NCBI GenBank assembly: GCA_015660855.1
Contig: JACSDG010000020.1
Location: 1-42,336 of the forward strand
Reading direction: 5' to 3'
Origin: Magnetococcales bacterium
Lineage (GTDB): Bacteria; Pseudomonadota; Magnetococcia; Magnetococcales; UBA8363
DNA length: 42,336 bases
In this document: piece after piece, positions 8,101 to 15,163 of the stretch
Layout of the letters: each line of letters starts with the position of its first letter
Numbering within the stretch: the stretch's first letter is position 1
Translations under genes and position numbers: made by a program
The notes under the pieces: model-generated
Told to the model about the DNA's origin: nothing
Seen by the model: only the letters and a program-made list of their open reading frames with translations
The model's database searches: none

Positions 8101-9087
8101 TCAGGGGGACTTCTTTGCGGCCGCCAATTCCGCTTTTTTCACCACCGATTCGGCCTGTCGGATGGAGGCGATATCGATCATTTTTCCATCGAGGCTGACG
8201 GCTCCAGCCCCCTGCTTTTCGGCATTTTCCATGGCTTCGAGGATGCGCCGGGCCTGTTGTATTTCTTTCTCCGAGGGTTTGAACAGGTCGTTGGCCATAT
8301 CCACCTGACTGGGATGGATCACCATTTTCCCTTCAAACCCGAGAGTCTTTGCTCGTTTGGCTGCGGCCAGCCAGCCATCGGGATCCTTGATGTCGGCAAA
8401 AGGTCCGTCGATGGGGCGCAAACCGTTGGCGCGGGCGGCGGCGACCAGTCGGGCATGGGGATAATGCCACATGTCCAGCCAATATTTATGCCGCGAACCT
8501 TGAGGGTCGGCGTCGGCCAGGACGTGGTAGTCGGGATTGGGACCGCCGATCATGGTGATCTGCATGTTGGTGGCAGCGGCATAGTCGGCTGAACCAAAAA
8601 GCATGCTTTCGTTTCTTGGGGAGGCCGCAGCGATGGCATCAATGTTTTGCATCCCCATGGGGGTTTCGATGAGCATTTCGATGCCGATTCTTTTCCTGAT
8701 GCCTTTGGCCCGTTCAATCTGTGTCAACAGCATGTCTACGGCGTAAATGTCCGCAGCGCAGCCAACTTTGGGGACCAGTATCAAGTCCAGTTTGTGTCCT
8801 GCCTGCTCCACCAGATCGACCACATCGCGATACATGAAGTGGGTATCCAGGCCGTTGATGCGTACCGAAAGACTTTTTCCGCCGAAATCCAGATCATTCA
8901 ACGCTGCGATGACATCTTTGCGCGCCTGTTCCTTGTTGTCTGGTGGAACCGAGTCCTCCAGGTCAAAGAATATGCAATCCGCCTGGCTGGTGGCCGCTTT
9001 CTCGATAAAGCGGGGCTTGGAACCCGGTACCGCCAGGGTGCTCCGGTTCAATCTTTGTTGGCGCTGGGGTATGGTCGTAAAACTCAT
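8101..9087 (-). CDS. mcl1: L-malyl-CoA / beta-methylmalyl-CoA lyase (Mcl1 type)
   Basis: A 328-residue HpcH/HpaI-family lyase resembling Rhodobacter Mcl1. It reversibly cleaves (3S)-malyl-CoA to acetyl-CoA and glyoxylate and probably accepts beta-methylmalyl-CoA. Motifs seen are STLAVPGSKPRFIEKAA, FFDLEDSVPPDNKEQAR (metal ligands), LSVRINGLDTHFMYRDVVDL, ILVPKVGCAADIYAVD and KMVIHPSQVDMANDLF. The ATG at 9087 has AGGAG ten bases upstream. It is the first gene of the six-gene operon. With a tri-functional mcl next to it, it is partly redundant; it may supply glyoxylate from malyl-CoA or belong to a serine-cycle type step. Citrate lyase beta subunits are more distant. Confidence 0.82.
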   Translation of the reverse strand: MSFTTIPQRQQRLNRSTLAVPGSKPRFIEKAATSQADCIFFDLEDSVPPDNKEQARKDVIAALNDLDFGGKSLSVRINGLDTHFMYRDVVDLVEQAGHKLDLILVPKVGCAADIYAVDMLLTQIERAKGIRKRIGIEMLIETPMGMQNIDAIAAASPRNESMLFGSADYAAATNMQITMIGGPNPDYHVLADADPQGSRHKYWLDMWHYPHARLVAAARANGLRPIDGPFADIKDPDGWLAAAKRAKTLGFEGKMVIHPSQVDMANDLFKPSEKEIQQARRILEAMENAEKQGAGAVSLDGKMIDIASIRQAESVVKKAELAAAKKSP

Positions 9088-9202
9088 CAGGCTGTCTCCT
9101 CCATCCTGGTTGCTACCTTTTTCCGTTTTCTACTCTGTCCTTACGCATAAGTACCAACACACAAAGCGGGCCATGTTTGTATTTTATAAGTTATTTGTTT
9201 TT

Positions 9203-9215
9203 TAACAGCATGTTA
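9203..9215. promoter_or_regulatory. candidate operator upstream of the mcl1 operon
   Basis: TAACA (9203-9207) and TGTTA (9211-9215) form a perfect inverted repeat with a GCA centre, about 115 bases upstream of mcl1. It sits in an A+T-rich tract (about 9175-9225) that could hold the operon promoter, although no strong -35/-10 pair stands out. The rest of the 311-base gap (9088-9398) holds only the hairpins listed separately. Confidence 0.3.
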
Positions 9216-9304
9216 GAGAAATAATGAGTCGTCTTCCTTCCCTGGGGAAGGGCTGTCGTCTTATGTGACAGGGACGATCAATGAAAGTTGAAAAGGGGAG
9301 GCAA

Positions 9305-9377
9305 CCCACCAGGATTCAATACAAAGTTTCCCATGGGTGGCCTTGTCGCAGAGTGAAAAATGCGACAGCCCTTTTTT
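9305..9377 (+). ncRNA. candidate small RNA 3' portion (two stem-loops plus U-run)
   Basis: On the plus strand CCCACC (9305-9310) pairs with GGGTGG (9335-9340). A terminator hairpin and six T follow directly. Both neighbouring genes lie on the minus strand, so this plus-strand terminator has no coding gene to serve. A third hairpin, CCTTCC/GGAAGG, lies at 9236-9251. An independent small RNA, or a transcript antisense to the 5' region of mcl1, would explain the layout. No promoter was recognised. Confidence 0.28.
9344..9377 (+). terminator. rho-independent terminator (plus strand)
   Basis: TGTCGCA (9344-9350) and TGCGACA (9361-9367) form a perfect 7-bp stem. GGC (9339-9341) and GCC (9368-9370) can extend it across a 2-nt bulge. 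Six T follow (9372-9377). The T-run is on the plus strand only. Confidence 0.6.
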
Positions 9378-9398
9378 CAAAGGTATGTACAGCAAAGG

Positions 9399-10451
9399 TC
9401 AATGGGCGTGGCGGTGGTGTGCGTCTGGAAAATGCGGATGCGAGTGTGTCATTGCCAAATGCCGATGACTGTGGCTGTGAATGTTTTTAGTTTCGTATGC
9501 TTCATGTTCACCATGGCTGTGGGCATGGTGGTCATCTCCTGCCCCGTGCTTGTGTTCATGAGCGTGTTCAAGAGGGTTATGTGCATGTGCATGTTCGTGC
9601 CGTTCGGTAACGTGCAACCATACGCCAACAGCCATCAACAACCCGGCTGCCAGCAGAGATGATGTCACCGGCTCGTTTAATATGACGACGGCCAATATGG
9701 CCCCAAAAAACGGCGCAACCGAAAAATAAGCACCGGTGCGGGCGGTGCCAAAATGGCGCAGGCCGATCACAAACAGGGTGAGGCTTGCGCCGTAGCTGGC
9801 AAAACCCAAACACAGCGCACCGGCAACCTGGCTAGGTTCTGGCCAGGTTGCATGTGTGAACATGGCCAGCACAAGATTGGTCGAACCGGCCACAAGCCCT
9901 TTGGTCATGGCGATGAAGGAGGCATCGGACAGCGACACTTTTCGGGTGAGGTTGTTGTCGATGCCCCACGCCAGACAAGCCCCGAAAACAGCGAACGCAG
10001 ACCACGATCCCGAAAATTGTGTATCATGCGGCCAACTCAATACCAAGGCCCCGGCAATGATGGCAAACATGCCCAGGGCGATTCGTCGGTCAAAATTTTC
10101 TTTGAAGACAAACCACGCCAGCAACACCGTCAGTACCCCTTCAGCATTGAGCAGCAAGGAGGCTTCCGTAGCGGGCATTCCGGACAACCCCACCATAAGC
10201 AGCACGGGGGCGGTCATGCCACCGGTCACAATGGCTCCGGCCAACCAGAACCTGTCCGAAACCTTGAGATGCACAGTCGGAGCACGGCAGACAAGACGAA
10301 CCACCCACAGACCCGCGCCAGAGCCGAAATAAAGCAACGCAGCCAAAAGCCAGGGACTTGTGTGAGCGAGCAACAGCTTGGCGATCGGGGTACTCGCACC
10401 GAACAAAACAGCCGCCAATATTACGGCTATCATACCGCCATGAGATCCCAT
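9399..10451 (-). CDS. EamA/DMT-family permease with His-rich C-terminal tail
   Basis: An inner-membrane drug/metabolite transporter of about 350 residues. Two EamA repeats give roughly ten hydrophobic segments, from MIAVILAAVLFGASTPIAK to SSLLAAGLLMAVGVWLHV. After the last helix (about residue 280) comes a tail with 25 His in about 70 residues (HEHAHAH, HAHSHGEH, HSHSHRH, HSHPH and HHRHAH), which probably binds divalent metal in the cytoplasm or periplasm. The ATG at 10451 is chosen; GTG 10457 and ATG 10433 are alternatives without a clearly better ribosome site. It lies 116 bases after chrB on the same strand, so co-transcription is possible. A metal or metal-complex efflux role is inferred from the tail and neighbours; the cargo is unknown. 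Confidence 0.75.
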   Translation of the reverse strand: MGSHGGMIAVILAAVLFGASTPIAKLLLAHTSPWLLAALLYFGSGAGLWVVRLVCRAPTVHLKVSDRFWLAGAIVTGGMTAPVLLMVGLSGMPATEASLLLNAEGVLTVLLAWFVFKENFDRRIALGMFAIIAGALVLSWPHDTQFSGSWSAFAVFGACLAWGIDNNLTRKVSLSDASFIAMTKGLVAGSTNLVLAMFTHATWPEPSQVAGALCLGFASYGASLTLFVIGLRHFGTARTGAYFSVAPFFGAILAVVILNEPVTSSLLAAGLLMAVGVWLHVTERHEHAHAHNPLEHAHEHKHGAGDDHHAHSHGEHEAYETKNIHSHSHRHLAMTHSHPHFPDAHHRHAH

Positions 10452-10567
10452 CTTCACATGTATTTATCCATAGGCAAAGTGGCGCATGCAGATACAGCAG
10501 GCACCGTGTCAGGATCATGTATCTCATCCGTTTTATGAACACAAGACCTGGCGGACTGGAAGAAAAA

Positions 10568-11557
10568 TCAGTCCTTGCCCGCTCTGGCCAGCAATCCGTT
10601 AAAAAGGTCTTCCATGACCTGCCAACCGCGCTGTAACCGCTCATGATCATCGCGTGTCGTCATGACGACGCCAGAGAGAATCGAACCAACTCCTGTGGAT
10701 TCCGGATAAAGACAGGAGTCACTTTTCACGTCGATATCATGAATGATTCCGGCCATGTTTTTCATCGGCTCGGAGGCTAGGCCAAACCGTCGGACAAGCA
10801 CTTCAAACGTGCATTCATCCCCCTCGTGGGTGAATTCTCCTCCCGGCATGTCAAACCGGATTTCTCCCAGCGCAGGCTGATAGTTCCAATCATCCACGAA
10901 ACAAAATTTTGCTTCAGGATCGACAAACCGGCGAATCAGCCATGCCGAAGCCATCCGGTCTACGAAAACACCCGAACGCGTCACCCAAACCTTCCCGTGA
11001 TACTCTTCGGCATGCAACAGTTTTCCGATCACTTCAGGATCGGACTGCCCTGTCAACCGTTTCAATTGGTTTTCCAAGGCGGAAAGCTTGCCTTCCATGG
11101 CTTCGCCCCCGGAAGCCCGAAAAAAATCGATTCGTCGAATACCATGAGCGCGTTTGCGCAGGGTGTCGATCCTGTGTCGATAGGATTCTTCATGTTCGTT
11201 ATCGGAGTTTTTTGTATTTTCAGAGGATTCCATCCGTGTCAGCAGGGTGTCTGCTTCCGCGAGCAAAGGTCCGTACTCCTGATTGCGGGCGGACATGAAC
11301 GCCCCCTTGATTCCCTCATCGACATCCTTTCCGTAAAATACAACCTCCCCCACAAAGGCCCGTCCCCCCCCTGTCTCGATTTCCTGGGCCAGCCACACGA
11401 AATCTTCCTTCGCCGATGCAGAATCCGGCAGCAGATAAACCGAGTTTTTCAGTGCCACAGCTCCCAAGGCTGCCAGACGGTTGGAAACCTTGTTCCGCAG
11501 ATAGGCAGGTTTGGGGGGAATGTTATGGATCAACAAAGACCAACGAAGAGCGTTCAT
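10568..11557 (-). CDS. chrB: ChrB-type chromate resistance protein (two domains)
   Basis: A full-length ChrB homologue of about 329 residues. The N-terminal ChrB_N domain (about 1-100) has LRWSLLIHNIPPKPAYLRNKV. A charged helical linker follows. The C-terminal Chrome_Resist domain (about 185-325) has WVTRSGVFVDRMASAWLIRRF, FDMPGGEFTHEGDECTFE and IIHDID. ChrB proteins act in chromate resistance, in some species as chromate-responsive regulators of chr genes. The upstream ATG at 11569 overlaps a TATAAT box, so the ATG at 11557 (MNALRWSLL) is chosen; its ribosome site is weak and the leader would be very short. No chrA transporter gene lies in the window. Confidence 0.82.
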   Translation of the reverse strand: MNALRWSLLIHNIPPKPAYLRNKVSNRLAALGAVALKNSVYLLPDSASAKEDFVWLAQEIETGGGRAFVGEVVFYGKDVDEGIKGAFMSARNQEYGPLLAEADTLLTRMESSENTKNSDNEHEESYRHRIDTLRKRAHGIRRIDFFRASGGEAMEGKLSALENQLKRLTGQSDPEVIGKLLHAEEYHGKVWVTRSGVFVDRMASAWLIRRFVDPEAKFCFVDDWNYQPALGEIRFDMPGGEFTHEGDECTFEVLVRRFGLASEPMKNMAGIIHDIDVKSDSCLYPESTGVGSILSGVVMTTRDDHERLQRGWQVMEDLFNGLLARAGKD

Positions 11558-11567
11558 AAAATAGACC

Positions 11568-11573
11568 ATTATA
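11568..11573 (-). promoter_or_regulatory. candidate chrB -10 box
   Basis: TATAAT on the minus strand, about 10 bases upstream of the chosen chrB ATG. The -35 region is weak (CAAGAG or TCAAGA). If used, the transcript would start almost at the start codon. Confidence 0.4.
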
Positions 11574-11576
11574 GTT

Positions 11577-11614
11577 CAATTGCTATTTTTCTCTTGACTG
11601 AAATGTAGCAGTTG
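11577..11614. promoter_or_regulatory. candidate shared operator between divergent chr genes
   Basis: CAATTGCTA (11577-11585) and TAGCAGTTG (11606-11614) form an inverted repeat matching at 8 of 9 positions. The arms flank the -35 box of the plus-strand promoter and lie next to the chrB -10 box. A dimeric regulator, possibly ChrB itself, could control both arms from here. Confidence 0.4.
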
Positions 11615-11623
11615 CAATATGAT
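11594..11623 (+). promoter_or_regulatory. sigma-70-type promoter for the DUF2148-ChrB-MFS operon
   Basis: TTGACT (11594-11599) and TATGAT (11618-11623) are separated by 18 bases, close to the sigma-70 consensus. The first plus-strand gene starts 34 to 64 bases downstream. Confidence 0.6.
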
Positions 11624-11657
11624 TCGTCAACCGGTCATCAAAATATGTTGATGATAA

Positions 11658-12245
11658 ATGAGCAACCCACACCACAGAATTGGAAAAATGACCATGAAAG
11701 AGGCCTCTCAAATGGTCGCGCAGCTGATGGCTGCCGCCATGCGTACAGCCCCCAAGGCGGGTGGCAAGGATTTTCTGGAAATCGTTGTTGTGACTGAAGA
11801 AAATGTTTTACACCAAATCTCCGATAAAATGGCCCAATATGCCCCGAACAGTACGAATGAGGCCTTTTGGTTGCGGGATTCGGCCAACATCAGGGCGTGC
11901 CATGCCGTGGTTTTGGTGGGACTGCGTCGTTTTACTACAGCAGGTTACGATTGCGGTGGTTGCGGTTTTCCGACGTGTGCCGATTTTTCTGCAAAACGGC
12001 AGGAACAGACCAAAGATATGGGATACACCGGTCCCCACTGCATCATGCGCATGATGGACATTGGTGTGGCACTCGCATCCGCTGCCAAAACTGCCAGCCT
12101 ACTCAATATCGACAACCGGGTGCAACAACGGGTAGGCGCGGCGGCGCGATCGTTGGGCTTGATCGACGCCAGTGTGGTCATGGGCATTCCCATCGGCGTT
12201 TTTGGGAAAAACCCGTTCTTCGACCGGCAGGTTCCTAAACATTAA
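11658..12245 (+). CDS. DUF2148 (ferredoxin-like) domain protein
   Basis: A 195-residue protein of the DUF2148 family. The N-terminal part is helical (MKEASQMVAQLMAAAMRTAPKA). The middle has RHAVVLVG-like strands followed by the Cys motif YDCGGCGFPTC (about residues 97-107), which resembles a [4Fe-4S] binding loop, with another Cys in GPHCIMRMMD. No biochemical role is established for the family that I can name. It is the first gene of the operon with a ChrB-domain protein and an MFS transporter, so a link to metal or oxyanion stress is inferred. ATG 11658 gives the longest form; ATG 11688 (MTMKEASQM), with GGAA just upstream, is equally plausible. Confidence 0.75.
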   Translation: MSNPHHRIGKMTMKEASQMVAQLMAAAMRTAPKAGGKDFLEIVVVTEENVLHQISDKMAQYAPNSTNEAFWLRDSANIRACHAVVLVGLRRFTTAGYDCGGCGFPTCADFSAKRQEQTKDMGYTGPHCIMRMMDIGVALASAAKTASLLNIDNRVQQRVGAAARSLGLIDASVVMGIPIGVFGKNPFFDRQVPKH

Positions 12246-12304
12246 GTTTGACGAGGGCTTGGTTTTTATCTTCTATTAACTATAAAAAAAACGGAGAAAT
12301 AATC

Positions 12305-12739
12305 ATGAAGTGGATTACACGTTCCCATGTACACGTCGATCGGGTGGCCTGTCCCTGGCTGATCCGTCGATTTCTCGATTCCGAGGCGCAGTTTCTTTTC
12401 GCGCCAAAATCCCAGGTTTTGGTTGTCGCCGAAAAAGAAGGTGCCATTTCTTTCGACACTCCTGGGGCCAAATATCATCACGATGGAGACTTGTGCACTT
12501 TTTCGGTATTGGTGCGCGAGTTTGACCTGACCGACAAGGCACTCCAAAGAATGGCCCGGGTTGTCAACGCCGCCGATACCGGAAAAATGGACGCCGACCC
12601 GTTGGCCGCAGGCTTTGAGGCCATTGCCGTCGGTTATGGTCTGCGCTATCCCGATGATCGTGTTAATCTTGAAAAACAGTTTGAGGTCTATGACGCTTTG
12701 TATGCTTGGTGCCGTTTGGAAGTGGCAGGCCATTCTTGA
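12305..12739 (+). CDS. single-domain ChrB (Chrome_Resist) protein
   Basis: A 144-residue protein equal to the C-terminal domain of ChrB only. It starts MKWITRSHVHVDRVACPWLIRRF and has ISFDTPGAKYHHDGDLCTFS and MARVVNAAD, mirroring the C-terminal half of the divergent chrB gene. GGAGA lies eight bases before the ATG at 12305. It sits between the DUF2148 gene and the MFS gene with a 36-base gap to the latter. Stand-alone Chrome_Resist proteins often neighbour transporter genes. Without the N-terminal domain it is probably an accessory or redox-acting protein, not the DNA-binding regulator. Its function is inferred from homology only. Confidence 0.8.
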   Translation: MKWITRSHVHVDRVACPWLIRRFLDSEAQFLFAPKSQVLVVAEKEGAISFDTPGAKYHHDGDLCTFSVLVREFDLTDKALQRMARVVNAADTGKMDADPLAAGFEAIAVGYGLRYPDDRVNLEKQFEVYDALYAWCRLEVAGHS

Positions 12740-12775
12740 CGCATGAACCTGCGTGTGGAGGGAGGGAACGCTGAC

Positions 12776-13966
12776 ATGAATGCAAAAACTGCCGAATTCC
12801 TCGGGTTGCGACGCAGCATCCTGGGTATGTTGACCATGGTGATTCTGGTTGGCATGGGGGAAAGGATGGCGGATCGTTTCCTGCCCATCTACATTCTGGC
12901 CGTGGGGGGGGGAACCCTGGCGGTTGGTATGCTTGGGGCTTTGGATAATCTCCTTGGGGCCTTGTATGTCTTTCCGGGGGGCTATCTTTCTGATCGTTGG
13001 GGGCCACGGAGGGCCTTGTTGTTTTTCAATCTTTTGGCAGCATCCGGTTTTCTCCTGGTTGTACTGATTCCGACCTGGGAGGCACTACTGGTGGGGTCAG
13101 CCTTGTTTATGTCCTGGTCGGCCATTTCCATGCCGGCAATCATGGGACTCATCGGGGATGTGTTGCCTAAGAGTAAACAGGTCATGGGCGTTTCCGTCCA
13201 TGCCATGGTGCGCCGCATACCCATGGCATTGGGCCCCATGATGGGAGGTTTCTTCATCGCTTGGCTGGGGGAAAAGGATGGGGTCAGGGCATCATTTGTG
13301 GTTGCGTTGCTTTTATGTCTGACATCCATCATCATCCAGCGACGCTTGATGGATGACCCACCGTCCGCTCCTGCCGCATCTTCTGCCGAAGTCAATCCGT
13401 TCAAACTGTGGAAATGGATGACGCCGGCATTGCGCCGCCTGTTGGTTGCCGACATATTGGTTCGTTTTTGCGAACAAATGCCTTATGCTTTCGTCGTGAT
13501 CTGGTGCATGAAAACCATCTCTTCACCGGTGACGGCGGTTGAGTTCGGACTGCTCACCGTCATTGAAATGCTTACGGCCATTGCCATCTACATCCCTGTT
13601 GGCTGGCTTGCCGATAAGGGTGGAAAAAAAGGTTTTGTTCTGGTTACCTTCATGGCTTTCACCCTTTTCCCCGTGGTTCTTCTCAACGCCCATGATTTCT
13701 GGTTCCTGGTCGTGGCCTTTGTCCTGCGGGGGCTTAAAGAGTTCGGGGAACCCACTCGCAAGGCAATGATTATGGAGTTTGCCCCCGAGGGGCGAAAAGC
13801 GGCCTTGTTTGGCCTTTATTATTTGATCCGGGACATCTTTGTGGCAATGGCGGCTTTCGGTGGGGCGTTATTGTGGCAGTGGGGACCGGAGGTTAACCTG
13901 TACGCCGCATTCGTTTTCGGTATGGCCGGGACGCTATGGTATGCCTGGAAGGGCGTTGATTTGTAA
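12776..13966 (+). CDS. MFS transporter
   Basis: A major facilitator superfamily permease of 396 residues with about 12 hydrophobic segments. The loop 2-3 signature is seen as GGYLSDRWGPRRALLFF and its counterpart in the second half as VGWLADKGGKKGF. The ATG at 12776 (MNAKTAEFLGLRR) is chosen because a GGAGGGAGGGA tract ends eight bases before it; ATG 12743 would lie 11 codons earlier. It is the last gene of the DUF2148-ChrB operon. In this position it may replace ChrA as the exporter of chromate or a related anion, but the substrate cannot be deduced. Its stop codon lies inside a palindrome shared with the convergent kinase gene. Confidence 0.82.
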   Translation: MNAKTAEFLGLRRSILGMLTMVILVGMGERMADRFLPIYILAVGGGTLAVGMLGALDNLLGALYVFPGGYLSDRWGPRRALLFFNLLAASGFLLVVLIPTWEALLVGSALFMSWSAISMPAIMGLIGDVLPKSKQVMGVSVHAMVRRIPMALGPMMGGFFIAWLGEKDGVRASFVVALLLCLTSIIIQRRLMDDPPSAPAASSAEVNPFKLWKWMTPALRRLLVADILVRFCEQMPYAFVVIWCMKTISSPVTAVEFGLLTVIEMLTAIAIYIPVGWLADKGGKKGFVLVTFMAFTLFPVVLLNAHDFWFLVVAFVLRGLKEFGEPTRKAMIMEFAPEGRKAALFGLYYLIRDIFVAMAAFGGALLWQWGPEVNLYAAFVFGMAGTLWYAWKGVDL

Positions 13967-13980
13967 CCATGAATGGTTAC
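13963..13980. terminator. shared palindrome holding both convergent stop codons
   Basis: GTAACCAT (13963-13970) and ATGGTTAC (13973-13980) form a perfect 8-bp stem around GA. The MFS stop (TAA, 13964-13966) and the opposite-strand kinase stop (13977-13979) lie in mirrored positions in the two arms. A bidirectional transcription end is plausible, but no T-run follows on either side. Confidence 0.45.
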
Positions 13981-15161
13981 GAGCCAACAGCCTCTTTTTG
14001 AAAAACCGCCGTAAAGTGAAAAGTGCTCCCCTTGTTTTCTGCACTTTCCACCCAGAGCGTCCCCCCCATCAACGGTACAAAACGCTTGCAAATGGTCAGC
14101 CCCAGCCCTAATCCTCCATGAGAACGACGAAAAGCCAGTTCCAACTGAGTGAACTCTTGAAAAATAATTTCCTGCTTCTCCAAAGGTATGCCAATCCCGG
14201 TATCCCGGACCATAAAGTGAATCCGTTCCTCAATTTCCGTTTGCGACTGCCGCTCCACCGCCAATGAAATGCTGCCATGATTGGTAAAACCAACAGCATT
14301 CTTCAACAAATGCCGCAACACCTGCTGCAAACGTTTGGCATCCCCGGTCAACATCTCCGGCAACCCTTCCGGCAATTCCAGAGTCATCGTCAAGCCTTTT
14401 TTCTCTGCCTGCGGGCTGAATTCCTTGACTACCCCCTGTAAGAGCTTCACAAGATCAAAAGGTTCTGGCTGTAGCTGCACTTCCCTGGCTTCAACTTTGG
14501 CCAGTTCGATCATCTCATTGATCAGGCCCAATAACGATGACGACGCACCATTGATGATCTCCAGATATTGCTCTCTCTCTGTTTGCGGCAAATCAGGCTC
14601 CCCAAGAAAAGAGGAAAAACCAATGATGCTGTTCAAAGGATTGCGTAATTCATCGCTGATAATCGCCAAAAATTCATTTTTTGCCCGAACCCCATCCTCG
14701 GCTGCTGTTTTTCTCGATTCGGCTATGTTTCTGGCCTCAACCAGCTCCTGCGTCCTTTCCTTGACTAATTCTTCCAACCGGTCTCGATGACGTTTCAGTT
14801 CCAGATGCACCCCAATGCGATGCCTGACAATGCTGGCATTGAACGGTTTGGTTATGTAGTCCACCGCCCCCAATTGCAATCCTCTGGTTTCGTCGGCAAC
14901 CTCACGTTTGGCGGTGACGAAAATGATGGGAATGTCACGGGTGGCAGGGTCATTTTTGAGGATCGTACACACCTCATAACCGTCCATTTCCGGCATCATG
15001 ATGTCCAGGAGTATCAAGTCCGGAGGTTTTTTGGAACGGGCAACCTTGAGTGCCTGCTCACCATTCAAGGCGATGGCCCGATCATAGTCCTGTAGAATAT
15101 CTCTCAGGACATCGATGTTGGAACGCTGATCATCAACGATAAGCAATCTGGGGCTGGGCAT
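13977..15161 (-). CDS. response regulator-histidine kinase fusion with Asp in place of the H-box His
   Basis: A 394-residue cytoplasmic protein. The N-terminal receiver (about 4-120) has the acidic pair in LLIVDDQRSN, acceptor Asp53 in LILLDIMMPEMDG, and the T/K in FVTAKRE and YITKPF. A coiled linker, a HisKA-like domain (about 155-225) and a HATPase_c domain (about 265-385) follow, with VLRHLLKNAVGF (N box), VRDTGIGIP (G1) and GGLGLGLTICKRF (G2). The H-box reads AIISDELRNPLN: the phosphoacceptor His is Asp170 (codon 14652-14654). It may act as a pseudokinase or partner of the hybrid kinase whose stop overlaps this gene. The ATG at 15161 with GGAG seven bases upstream is preferred over GTG 15167. 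Confidence 0.85.
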   Translation of the reverse strand: MPSPRLLIVDDQRSNIDVLRDILQDYDRAIALNGEQALKVARSKKPPDLILLDIMMPEMDGYEVCTILKNDPATRDIPIIFVTAKREVADETRGLQLGAVDYITKPFNASIVRHRIGVHLELKRHRDRLEELVKERTQELVEARNIAESRKTAAEDGVRAKNEFLAIISDELRNPLNSIIGFSSFLGEPDLPQTEREQYLEIINGASSSLLGLINEMIELAKVEAREVQLQPEPFDLVKLLQGVVKEFSPQAEKKGLTMTLELPEGLPEMLTGDAKRLQQVLRHLLKNAVGFTNHGSISLAVERQSQTEIEERIHFMVRDTGIGIPLEKQEIIFQEFTQLELAFRRSHGGLGLGLTICKRFVPLMGGTLWVESAENKGSTFHFTAVFQKEAVGS

Positions 15162-15163
15162 GG

